The notes under the pieces were generated by a model, which was not told the DNA's origin, did not search any database, and worked only from the letters and a program-made list of their open reading frames with translations. From positions 202,934 to 266,933 of the forward strand of contig JBBHKE010000440.1 of NCBI GenBank assembly GCA_037447655.1: 64,000 nucleotides of DNA. The letters are read 5' to 3'. Below, piece after piece: positions 42,152 to 52,448 of the stretch. The first letter of the stretch is position 1. Every line of letters starts with the position of its first letter. The DNA comes from Zygnema cylindricum. Its lineage: Eukaryota; Streptophyta; Zygnematophyceae; Zygnematales; Zygnemataceae. Position numbers and translations under genes: made by a program.

Positions 42152-43560
42152 CTCCTCTAAACCGTCAGACTCTCTCAGCCACTAAGTCCACATTCCTCTC
42201 TATAAAACTTCAATTTAGGTGTCAGTAAAGGCTTAGTCATCATATCTACAACCATATTTTCATACGGCTGATAACTGAGTTTCAAAATTCAGTTCATCAC
42301 CTTCTCTCTCACAAAATGAACTTGATATCAATATGCTTGCTTTTGAAGCAATGACTCGGGTTAGATGCAATCGCAATAGCTGCCTGGTTGTCACAACACA
42401 CTATTTGAGGTCCGGATTGCATAAAATGAAGTTTTTGAAGGAGAGACTTTACCCATAGTAACTATTTGACAGCTGAGCTTGCCGCCATATACTCAGCCTC
42501 CATTGTAGACTGGGCTGATACCATTTGAAGTTTGCTACTCCAACAGTATGTTCCACTTCCAATCTTCAAAATGAATCCGGTGATGGATGGCGGCTTGGCA
42601 TGTCTCCGTAGCTGGCAACACTCCAAGTCTGAATTTTGACTTCTTCTCCATCGAGAGCAAGTTGAAGATTCCGTGTCCCTGCAAGGTACCGGAGAACCCT
42701 CTTTGCTGCCTCCCAATGTGATTTCCTCGGATTCTGTAAACTCTGACTCAAAACACCAACAGCTGCCGCAATATCCGGCCTCGTATTGTTCATGAAGTAG
42801 ATTAGGTTGCCGACAATCTGCTAGTATAGAATGGTGGCTATAGAATCAGCCTCCCCTCATTCAAAGGTGTCCTCAAAAATGCCTCCTTCATTGGTCTCCA
42901 TGCCTTCCACTTTTTGCTTAAATTCCATGGGAGTGGCACTTCCCTTTGCCTTTGCCAAGCCAAACTTTTCAAGCACATTCTCTATCACTTCTTGCTGGGT
43001 TAGATAGACTGTTCTCCTATCTTTATCCCTTTCTACTTGAATTCCAAGAATATACTTTGCCTCCCCTAAATCTTTCATCTCAAATCTTAAATTCAAGTTT
43101 GCCTTTATTTTGTTAATCTCATTTAATGACTTACTTAGCAATAGCAAATCATCTATATAAACTGCAATGTACGTAATCCCATCTTCCCCTTCCATAACAT
43201 AGATTGAGTTATCTAAACTAATCCTTACAAAATCGAGACCAGCTAAAAACTCATCTAGTTTCAGATTCCACTGACGTGGAGCCTGCTTCAAACCGTTCAA
43301 GGATTATGTTTCAAATCGTACAAGGATTTCAACAGCTTACCTACCATATTTTCTTTTCCGGTTTCTTCATACATTTCAGGTTGCTTTATATAAATCACTT
43401 CCTTTAAATCTCCTTGCAAGAAAGCGATCTTAACGTCCATTTGATGTAATTCGATATCCTCAATAGCCGCTAAAGGCAACAAAATTCTAACAGTTGGAAA
43501 TTGGACAACCGGAGATAAAGTCTTTTCATAGTGAATTCTCGTCTTCTAACTTTAGTTTTT
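42152..43560 (-). pseudogene. Copia L RNase H and RT C-terminal part (broken)
   Basis: RNase H in frames 42793-42566 (NNTRPDIAAAVGVLSQSL, LQLALDGEEVKIQTWS) and 42716-42462 (YCWSSKLQMVSAQSTMEAEYMA), split by a frameshift; the first catalytic block is altered (TWSVASYGD, Asp to Val). RT in 43300-42857 keeps LKQAPRQWNLKLDEF and YIDDLLLLSKSLNE, with the DD pair intact. 43482-43297 holds IELHQMDVKIAFLQGDLKE. Dead. Confidence 0.86.
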
Positions 43561-44257
43561 TGCAACAAGCCTAGCGTTATATCTTTTAAGAGAATTATCC
43601 GGATTTAACTTAAATTTAAAGACCCACATACAACCGATGGCCTTTCGATCCGGCGAAAGTTCCACAAACTCCCAAGTTTGAGCCTCCATTATCGATCGCA
43701 TTTCATCGTTCACCGCCGAGATCCATTGATCTTTTTTTTGAGCTAAAAAAGCCTCGTGTAGTGTGACTGGTTCCATCGTGCTTGCAAAAAATACAGCATG
43801 CTCCACCGGTTCCTCTCGTAGCATGATGCTTTGCCTTCTTCCCCCCGAAAAACCGGTTCCTCTCGTAGCATGATGTTTTGCCTTCTTCCCCCCGAAAAAT
43901 TTGAGGCTGGAACTGATGGATCTGTATGTTGTCGCCGAGGAGGAGGAGGAGTATCCTCTACAAGTGGACCAGTCGTAGTGTCCGAAGTGGGAGTAGGAGA
44001 TGTTTCGCTAACGACAGATGAAGAAGAGGTTGTAGAAGAGGTAAAAGGAATACTTTCAAAAATTACATATTCTTGGATTTTGGATTTTTTCTCAAAATCT
44101 GTCATGCCAAAAACATCTATTGATTGACTCTCTTCTTTAACCTCTATATTTTTAGCAATCTGAAGAGTTTTCTTATCCGTATTATGTACTTTATAGCCTA
44201 CGGACTCATCATCATATCCCATAAAAATTCCGTGAACCGATTTCGGACTAAGCTTAG
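43561..44257 (-). pseudogene. Copia L RT entry and integrase C-terminus
   Basis: Frame 43824-43552 has WISAVNDEMRSIMEAQTWEFVEL and GCMWVFKFKLN. Frame 44306-43743 has the integrase end (IFMGYDDESVGYKVHN), Pro/Ser/Thr-rich linker and NFSGGRRQ. A 47-bp tandem duplication at 43805-43898 lies in this linker and disturbs the frame. Confidence 0.84.
43805..43898. repeat. 47-bp tandem duplication in L linker
   Basis: Two units starting ACCGGTTCCTCTCGTAGCAT, with one base difference (ATGC/ATGT). Likely local slippage or repair duplication. Confidence 0.85.
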
Positions 44258-45439
44258 GGTTGTCCATAGCAATTTCCAGCCATGGTTTTACCTTCGAAAG
44301 CATCACAGACTACCTCAAAAACAGCCTACGTTGAATCCACTCTGAATTCTGAAGAATTAACAAAAAAATCTGAAAATACATAAACAAATAGTTCCCAGGT
44401 CACCCAGTATCCCTAAAAATTTTCATATATAAATACCTAACAGAATTATCACATCATCTAGTCAAAGTTGCAGAAAAACAGTTTGCCATAACTTTGATAA
44501 ATCATACCAACTTCACAATGACACCCTAAGCAAACCAGATACACACTAGGTCTGAAAATTTGCCACAATATTACCAATACAAGGAGGAACACACATGCAA
44601 AAATTCAGATAATTTTGCATATAGATCTGAGAGAAATCTTCAGATAAAATCACCAAAAATGACCTAAAATAGATCTAAAAAGTTCCTAAGTCCAAAAATG
44701 ACTAAGTCCTACAAATATACACTAGAGCCATTTACTGAATGTACGGAGGCATACCAACCGTACGCAATCTACCAACTACCTTTATTAATGTGAGTATACC
44801 CGAATGCTTTTAGGTATGTCAGAATGAGTAGGTCTACACTAATAACTAATGCATATAAGACACACCATTGTTGTAAATATTTACAAGACTCCACGAATCT
44901 CGTCAAACGAATCCAAGCCGTCCAAAATAAATATCGTGTGATTGATGTGATTTCGCGTCCCCAACCAAAAAGAAGGCGCCGCCGTCGGTAGCTCTTTTTT
45001 AGCATCCTTGATGTCGTGTCGTATGGTCACAAAAATCCACTTGACGAAATGACGTCATCTCATCCAAATTAGTCCGTACCGGCGGCATCCTTATTTCATA
45101 AATGCCGGTCACGCCACTTTCAGTTCAAAATCCATTCGTCATTATTATGATTCATAGCTGCGGCGTACCTTTTCAAACATTCCAAATCGGATCATTTCGC
45201 GATCCGCTGTACATTTGACTTACACGATCCGTACCTTTTCATATGTTTGTTCAAGCCACTCAAATAGTTTCGTACGTCCCAAAATAATTAGGACCATTAC
45301 TCCCCCAATCCGCAAATCCATTCGAACCTCCACAATAAATCAAGATAGCATACGCATTAAAATCGCGTACTGTACTCACGGAACATTGTGTATGCACGAA
45401 ACGACGTGTACGCACGAAACTAACTTTTCAAAAACAACA
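44258..45439 (-). repeat. Solo LTR M (1182 bp) in L integrase
   Basis: Starts TGTTGTTTTTGAAAAG at 45439 and ends CTATGGACAACC at 44258 (CA decayed to CC). Flanked by the exact 5-bp duplication CTTAG at 44253-44257 and 45440-45444. Integrase homology of L continues on both sides. Internal region removed by LTR-LTR recombination. Confidence 0.9.
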
Positions 45440-45444
45440 CTTAG

Positions 45445-46502
45445 AAATAGGAAAATTATCCAAAATAAAACATTTACTAACAAAAGCCCGGAAGTGACTA
45501 TCATTCGGCTTCCTTTCGGTCCACACTTCATATGGTGTTTTCCCTTTAATTGTACTAGTCTCTATTATTTTCCTAATATACAAATCACAATAGAAAGCCT
45601 CACCCCAAAATTTAAAATTTATCCCTTTATCTAACATCATTGGTTTTGCACTTTCCGTTAAAGTCTGGTTAATTCTTTTCGATACTTCGTTTTGCTCCGG
45701 AGTATAGGGAACTGTAAACTCACGAGAAATACCGTTTTCTTTTAAATTTTCCGAGAATGCATGAGAAATATATTCACCTCCGTTGTTGGACCGAAGGGCG
45801 GGGATCGGTTTCCCATAAAGCTTTTCTGCCCACACCCTAAAATGCTTGAAGTGAGTGAGCACTTCACTCTTATCTTTCATAAAGTAAACCTTGTTGTATC
45901 TTGAGAAACCACTGGTAAAAGTGACAAAAAAACCAGCTGCCAGTGAGGGAAGAGACTTTTGACGGTCCCTACACATCCGAATAAATAATTTGCAGCAAAT
46001 CCGTGGCTCGGTTATCCGCGGTTTGACGTAGAAGCAGCTTGTGAAGCTTTCCCAAAGCTCACCCATCACATACATGAGAGTCCTTTTGTCTTAATTTGAC
46101 GCCATCTATCTCATTTTGTTCTACAATTTTATCAAGCCTCTCATGATGAACATGACCAAGCCTCTTATGTCACAAAACAATTTCAGGAAGGACATTGGAG
46201 TATCCAAAGTCAATTTCATTAGCCAAATCTATCCGGTACAACAAGTTTGGGTCTCTAATTCCTACCAAAGCTACCCTCCTATCTTTGCTTACTAACTTTT
46301 TCCCATTTTTTTGTAAAATTTCAAAACCTTTCATTTCGGCCACCAAAGTAGAAAACAAAATTTTCTTAAACTTTGGAATATAGAGAACATCATGTAAAGT
46401 CACTTTTACAACTTGACCATTGATGTCACAAGCTAACTCCACGCTTCCCTTTGACGTAGCCTCCACACGGCCGTCATCCGCATAAAAAATATTGCGAGTG
46501 GG
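45445..46502 (-). pseudogene. Copia L integrase core and GAG-pre-integrase (broken)
   Basis: Frame 46075-45428 has SRYNKVYFMKDKSEV, then SNNGGEYISHAF (catalytic Asp now Asn), PEQNEVSKRINQTL (Glu now Lys), GEAFYCDLYI and TPYEVWTERKPN. Frame 46466-46170 has ATSKGSVELACDI and VLYIPKFKKILFSTLV, the protease-to-integrase spacer. Clearly inactive. Confidence 0.85.
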
Positions 46503-46507
46503 AATAG

Positions 46508-47841
46508 TGTTGTTTTTGAAATGTTAGTTTCGTACTTACGCCACATTTTGTGAGCACGCGACGGTTCGTGTGTAGATTATTACCGAAAATATTGTGGTGG
46601 TACAAATGGAGGTTCGACTGGATTTGTGGATTGGGGGAGTAATTGTACGATTGAAATTAAAGGGATTAATTGAGTGGCTCAGAATACGTTTACAAATGGA
46701 CGGCGCATCGCGAAGCGATACGATGTGAAATTACGAAATGTTGAATATATACGCCGCCGGTACGAAGCGTCTTATTTGGACAAGTGTCCTTTATTTGCGA
46801 GAGGCGTATTTATTGCAAAGGACGCAAATTCGGTACGGTTTAATTTCGGCAAGTGGTACGTGGTACATTTGGAGGGCGGACGGCGCCCGCCGATATTTCC
46901 AAAGGATTGTATTTTGATAATGTGGTATCAAGTGGACTGTACGTATGTGATGTGGGTTCATGACGTGGTGTTGTCCTCAAGTGACTAATCAAGTTGATAC
47001 TCAGTACGCGGATTTTACGGAAGCGTCGATGTAAATATTTGGTTGAACATTGATGTGTCTTTTGTGAATTAATTATTAGTGTAGATTTACTCACTTTGAC
47101 ATACCTTGAAGTATTCGGGTATACCGACATTAATAGAGGTAGCTGGTAGATAGCGTACGGCTGATATGCCTCCGTACATTCAGCAGTAAGCTCTTGTTTA
47201 TATTTATAGGACTTCGTTATTTTAGGACATAGGAACTTTTTGGACCAAAAACTGTTTATGGTTATTTTTGGTTATTTTATCTGAGGATTACTCTCAGATA
47301 TGCAAGCGGAATTATCTGAAATTCTGCATGTGCGTTCCAATTTATATTTTTAATATTGTCACAGATTTCAGGTCTATTGTGTGCCTGGTCTGTGTTTTAC
47401 TTCATTGTGAAGTTAGTCTGTCTGATCAAAGTTCTGGCTGACTATTTTTCTGCAACTTTGACTAGATGATGTGATCAATCTATTTATTATTTTTGTCTGA
47501 AACTTTGTGAGGTCATTCTATATCCTAGATAATATCTGTTAATGTAGTTTCAGCTTGTTTTGTTAATTCTGTTGAATTCTGTGTGTATCCAAAGTACGCA
47601 ATTTTAGTTATGGCTGACTGTTTTTCTGCAACTTTGACTAGATGATGTGATCAATCTATTTATTATTTTTGTCTGAAACTTTGTGAGGTCATTCTATATC
47701 CTAGATAATATCTGTTAATGTAGTTTCAGCTTGTTTTGTTAATTCTGTTGAATTCTGTGTGTATCCAAAGTACGCAATTTTAAGGGTAGTCTGTGGTGCT
47801 TCCTAGGGTGAATCCATGGCTAGAAATGGCTATTTACAACA
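46508..47841 (+). repeat. Solo LTR N (1334 bp) in L protease
   Basis: Starts TGTTGTTTTTGAAATG and ends GCTATTTACAACA, flanked by the exact duplication AATAG (46503-46507 and 47842-47846). Contains an internal ~173-bp tandem duplication (47438-47610 and 47611-47783). The gag ATG (47816) is 26 nt from the end. Confidence 0.9.
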
Positions 47842-47846
47842 AATAG

Positions 47847-48119
47847 GAGTGAGGGTTTTGAAGTAAACCCGGTAACCGCACATGTGGGAAGAGCATCCGG
47901 AGTCCATAATCCACCCATTCTCTCGAGGTCCCTCCATGAGATCCTTTGCAAGAGCAAAGAACTCATCATCATCCGATTGCGGAAATCTGACCACGTCTTC
48001 TTTTTCCTCCGGCTGTTCGTCTTGTGACGTCTCATCGATTGCAAAGAACACCGCATTTTTAACCGGCAGTTTTGATGCCGACACTTTTGAAGGTGAATCC
48101 TCCGACCGCACCTTCCATC
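47847..48119 (-). pseudogene. Copia L protease and gag end
   Basis: Frame 48111-47830: acidic gag end, then PRENGWIMDSGCSSHMCGYRV, the aspartic protease signature (DSG). Homology resumes left of LTR N. Right end cut at the P-type LTR. Confidence 0.82.
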
Positions 48120-48684
48120 TGCTGTTTTTGGAAAGCTTTAAGTCTCAGCAAATTTATAAGACGGCTAGAAAATAGATCTATAGGGACAGGCGTCGTCACT
48201 TGAAGTACAGTGCAGATTTTTGAATAGTACCGACACCAGCATTGGAACAACGCAGCTGCGACGCAGATGGAACAAGCGTAGCTGCGGTTATTTTTGATAT
48301 CTTCCGTACGGACGAACGCAACCTGCGACACAACGGGACAAACACATTCCTATTTATATTTTTAATATTGTCACAAATTTTTAGGTTTATTGTGTGGCTG
48401 ATCTGTGTTTTACTTCATTGTGAAGTTAGTCAGTCTGATCAAAGTTATGGCAGACTGTTTTTCAGCAACTTTGACTAGATGATGTGATCAATCTGTTTAT
48501 TATTTTTGTCTGAAACTTTGTGAGGTCACGGTCATTTTATATTCTTGATAATATCTGTAAATGTAGTTTCAGCTTGTTTTGTTAAATCTGTTGAATTCTG
48601 TGTGTATCCAAAGTAGATTGTTTTTAGGGTAGTCGGTGGTGCTTCCTAGGGTGAATCCATGGCTAGAAATGGTTATGGACAACA
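48120..48684 (+). repeat. Chimeric LTR: P-type U3 joined to N/O-type 3' part
   Basis: 48120-48345 matches the start of LTR P (TTTTTGGAAAGCTT, AACGCAGCTGCGACGCAGATG, CCGTACGGACGAACGCAACC). From about 48346 it matches LTRs N and O (TATTTATATTTTTAATATTG) to the end GGTTATGGACAACA. Could be recombination during reverse transcription or a later deletion joint. Confidence 0.8.
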
Positions 48685-49954
48685 GGTTATGGGCCCACGC
48701 CCATGGCTACCCATATTGGATGAATCGTACTTACCCATATTTGATGGAACTGAATGTTATTGTTGGAGGAGTATTATGAAGAGCTACTTCAAGTTGAGGG
48801 AGCTTATGGATGTGGTGGATGGGATATGTGTCGAACCATCGGCTGAATGGGAGGAGAAAAACCTGGAGTGCTTGAAGATTATCAAGCTATCTATGAATAA
48901 GGAATTTGTAATGATGTACCTTGATGTGAAGAGTGCCGCTGAATTTTGGAAGTGTTTAGAAAGCACTTATCAAAAGACTTATGTGTATCATTGGATGATT
49001 AGTGCTACAAAAATATTTGAATATAAATATGCTGGAGGTAGCATGTTAAAATATTGCCTTAGTTTGCAAAGATTGTTTGCAGAAAATGATATTGCAGGAG
49101 GAAACTTTACAAATGTTCAAAAGGTTCTCTTGTTAATGAAAGGATTACTTAAAGAATAAAAGGTGTGCTTTAGATAGATTAAAACAAGTTTATAAAAAGG
49201 ATTGGAGCTTACCTTTAGCTATCAGATTTGTCTTAGATGAAGAAGATGATAAAGAGGCTTTAATGAATAGGGAGAATGTTCAGGGTGTGAGATCACAATT
49301 TCAGAAAAATAGAAAAAGTGGTAAATCAGAAAATTGTTTTTATTGTAATGATTTAGGACATACTTTTAGAGTATGTCCACTTTATGAAAGTGCATGTGTC
49401 ACAGGAAATTTTCGAAATGGATGGGATGACAATCGGGTTCGACCCTCTACACGAAAGGCTACACTTCCCATTGATGAATTTGTATACTTGCCGACTGTTA
49501 TTTTTCTAAATATGGAAAATGAGGAAGGAAGGGAAACATGTGCTGTCACCGAAAATGGAGTGGAGAAAGAGTCAATTTTTCCGATGATAGATTGGTGAGT
49601 GATAAAAATTTACAAGAGGACGAGGTTATTGAAGTGAGAATAGTTGGAGGAGGTGAAGGTCATTTGGAAGTGGAAACTGAAGTTAATTTGCATGAGGAGA
49701 TTACTGTACTTAGAGAGAGAGAGATGAAAGGTGTTCAAAAAATTGGATTAAAAGAAAAATGTCATGATAGTGGGAAAGAAAATAAAATATCAAAAATTAG
49801 AAAAATCAGAAAAGAAAATTGTGATAAAGGTATAAATTCTGACAAGACATCGAACTGCAGTAATAGAACAAAGAAAAGATGGAGATACCAAAAGACCAAC
49901 CATAGAAGAAAACATTTGCAAAAGGTGATCAAGAGAAAACATCGTGAAAAATAA
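48659..49954 (+). pseudogene. Gag of O with charged tail (two frame breaks)
   Basis: ATG 26 nt inside the LTR; QVMG at the junction. The 48659-49159 frame: gag core (YCWRSIMKSYFKLRELMDVVDG, MSAAEFWKCLEST-type segment, FEYKYAGGSMLKYCLSLQ). A TAA at 49157-49159, then frame 49263-49598 with a CCHC knuckle (CFYCNDLGHTFRVC, 49336-49377), then frame 49538-49954 with a Glu/Lys-rich tail ending in KRKHREK. No protease, integrase or RT follows. A charged tail after the knuckle parallels G. Confidence 0.8.
48685..48699 (+). promoter_or_regulatory. Half-tRNA primer-binding site of O
   Basis: GGTTATGGGCCCACG directly after the LTR end, differing from G only in the last base. Confidence 0.82.
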
Positions 49955-50401
49955 ATTTATGGAGGATTTTATTTAGGAACATGAATTTAGGGTAAGTTTA
50001 TCATCTTTAAGGATTTATATGACATGTATGTCTTATGAAGGTAGTCACTTTTGACATTCGCCAACCATGTAAGATTCGGATTTGGTATTTGAACTTTGAA
50101 AATAAATTGAAAAGATCGTTTTATATATTTTTGATGACCTAAAAGGAGGCAAGAAAAATAATGGCGTAGTCGAGAAGGAAGTATTTGAAAGGAGGGAGTG
50201 GAAGCAATGGTGTGTTGTGGAAAGACAAATTTCAGAGGACATGGCTGGAGGCAGCAAGAACAATGGTGACGTCAACGGAAGCAAAGGTGACGTTTGAATG
50301 AGGAAAAAAAATAAAAAAAATTGGAGGTACGGAAAGGTACGGTTACATTTTGACACGTTGCATTCTTCATTATGGGTGCACGAAGCTAAAATTTGGGGGA
50401 G
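49955..50401 (+). other. Noncoding 3' region of O with PPT
   Basis: A/G-rich, no homology to pol seen. It includes GGAGGCAAGAA-type repeats near 50140-50290 and ends with the PPT AAAATTTGGGGGAG (50388-50401). Confidence 0.7.
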
Positions 50402-51304
50402 TGTTATTTTGAAAAGTTAGTTTCGTGCGTACGCGACATTTTTTGCGCACGCGATGTTTCGTGCTTAATTTATTAAATAAATTTATTCTAGAGGTTCGAA
50501 TGGTTTCGTTTGGATTTTGTGACCGCGCGGAATTGCGTCAATCACACAATGTTTATTTTGGACGATCCAGATTCTTTTAAGAAATTTAAGGAATCTCGTT
50601 GAGTGACGTAGCGTGACTCAACATACGATTTTGTGAGATTGTGTGTACGTGTAAATATTTGGTCGAACATTGTTTTGTCTTTTTGTGTATTAAGTATTAG
50701 TGTAGGTTTACTCACTTTGACATACCTTGAAATATTAGGGTATACCAACATTAATAGAGGTAGCTGGTAGATAGCGTACGGCTGGTTTGCCTCCGTACAT
50801 TCAACAGTAAGCTCTTGCATATATTTGTAGGACTTAGTCATTTCAGGATATAGGAACTTTTTGGACCAAAAACTGTTTATGGTTATTTTTGGTAATTTTA
50901 TCTGAGGATTACTCTCACATATGCTAGCGGAATTATCTGAAATTCTGCATGTGTGTTCCTATTTATATTTTTAATATTGTCACAAATTTTAAGGTCTATT
51001 GTGTGCCTGGTCTGTGTTTTACTTCATTGTGAAGTTAGCTTCATTGTGAAGTTAGTTAGACTGATCAAAGTTATGGCAAACTGTTTTTCTGCAACTTTGA
51101 CTAGATGATGTGATCAATCTGTTTATTATTTTTGTCTGAAACTTTGTGAAGTCATTTTAAATCCTAGATAATATCTGTAAATGTAGTTTCAGCTTGTTTT
51201 GTTAAATCTGTTGAATTCTGTGTGTATCCAAAGTAGACTGTTTTTAGGGTAGTCTGTGGTGCTTCTTAGGGTGAATCCATGGCTAGAAATGGCTATGGAC
51301 AACA
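50402..51304 (+). repeat. 3' LTR of O (903 bp)
   Basis: Starts TGTTATTTTGAAAAG, ends GGCTATGGACAACA. N/S-type throughout, with gag ATG at 51279. Confidence 0.87.
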
Positions 51305-51586
51305 CTCTATAGTGATTTAATTATGTTATTTGCCATATGCTAAAACGATTGCAGATATGCTCACTAAAGCTCTTCCTGCTCCGAAGTTGAAGTATTCTAT
51401 GGATGCAGTGGGATTAAGTGAATAGTTGAGTTGTTGCACTGCTGTACTGCCATGCTGCGCTGGTCCAACAACGGGGATGTAGTGGGACTAGGTAACTTGC
51501 TAAATCGCTACGTTGCTATACTGCGATGCTGCGCTAGTTCCACATCGTAGTTGCGCTGGCATACTGACTCTAAAGTTTTAGGGGAT
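51305..51586 (+). pseudogene. Copia P RNase H tail and pre-PPT region
   Basis: KTIADMLTKALPAPKLKYS and a final stop, nearly the D C-terminus, then a short GCTGC-rich repeat and the PPT TTTTAGGGGAT. Confidence 0.75.
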
Positions 51587-52179
51587 TGTTGTTTTTGGAA
51601 AGCTTGAAGTCTCGCAAATTTATAGGACGGCGGGAAAATAGATCTATATGGACAGGCGCGGTCATTTGAAGCATAGTGCAGGTTTTTGAATGGTACCGAC
51701 ACCAGCATTGGAACAACGCAGCTACGACGCAGATGGAATAAGCGGAGCTGTGGTTATTTTTGATATGGTCCGTACGTACAAACGCAACCTGCGACACAAC
51801 GGGACAAACGCAATTGCAGATGTTTTGGTACAGGACAACGCATTTGCTATGCAGCAAGACAAACCCATATGCAGTTATTTTTTGTATGGGACAACGCAAC
51901 TGCTACAAAGCTGCGGATATTTGAATGTGATCAGGAATTGGACTGCGTTGCTACGGTTGATATGAATCAAGTCAACGGACGAGATTCATAAGGAAAAAAT
52001 TAAGTGACTTGCTGGCACATGTTCTGCAACAGCCAGATGGACGTACCCAGACATTTGTCACTAAGCCAGGCAACAAGTATTTGATCAAATCACCTGTATA
52101 GGATTCTCACTAATATTGATAATCTTAGAGGCTTTAAGGAAGCAGCTATTCTGTGTCCCAATGCAAGTCACGGAATTTA
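51587..52179 (+). repeat. LTR of copia P (593 bp)
   Basis: Starts TGTTGTTTTTGGAAAG after the PPT and ends ACGGAATTTA, followed by a primer site. Internal 3' end on one side and 5' end on the other is a tandem (head-to-tail) arrangement. CGCA-rich units at 51715-51910. Confidence 0.8.
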
Positions 52180-52385
52180 GGTTATGGGCCTACGCGCTAG
52201 GGTGCCCATCTTCGATGGAACAAAATTTATTTACAAGAAGAAGATGATGAGGGGAGCACTTCTTGGAAAGAGATTATGAGGTATTGTGAGTGGCCGGGTG
52301 GGGGGGGCATCCACACCATTGGGAGCCCCATTGAGATTCGGGGGACTGCGGTTCTCAGTAGGATACGGCCACTCTGTAAAAAAGG
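52180..52385 (+). pseudogene. Primer site and gag start after LTR P
   Basis: GGTTATGGGCCT, then VMGLRARVPIFDGTKFIYKKKMMRGALLGKR, a C-like gag start, decaying into a G-rich stretch. It meets the inverted gag start of Q near 52385. Confidence 0.68.
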
Positions 52386-52448
52386 ATGATAAATGAGAGA
52401 GTACTGTCTCCGATATAGATGGGCACCCTAGAGCGTGGGCCCATAACT

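Larger units (their letters stand above)
36772..48119 (-). mobile_element. Copia element L with three nested insertions
   Basis: Minus-strand copia. 3' LTR 36772-37445 plus 42002-42151; internal 42152-44257, 45440-46507 and 47842-48119. Inserted in it are G (37446-42001), solo LTR M (44258-45439) and solo LTR N (46508-47841). The right end is cut by the P-type LTR at 48120, so its gag N-terminus and 5' LTR are missing. Confidence 0.88.
48120..51304 (+). mobile_element. Gag-only copia O with chimeric 5' LTR
   Basis: 5' LTR (48120-48684), primer site, gag with one knuckle and a charged tail, about 430 bp of noncoding sequence, PPT, 903-bp 3' LTR. Only 1.7 kb between LTRs, no pol. The 5' LTR is a join of two LTR types. 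The flanks CCATC and CTCTA do not match as a target duplication. Confidence 0.82.

Noticed and set aside
46674-46988. 104-codon ORF in LTR N as a host gene
   Set aside because: Lies wholly inside a solo LTR with an exact target duplication; no homolog frame in the related LTRs S or M.
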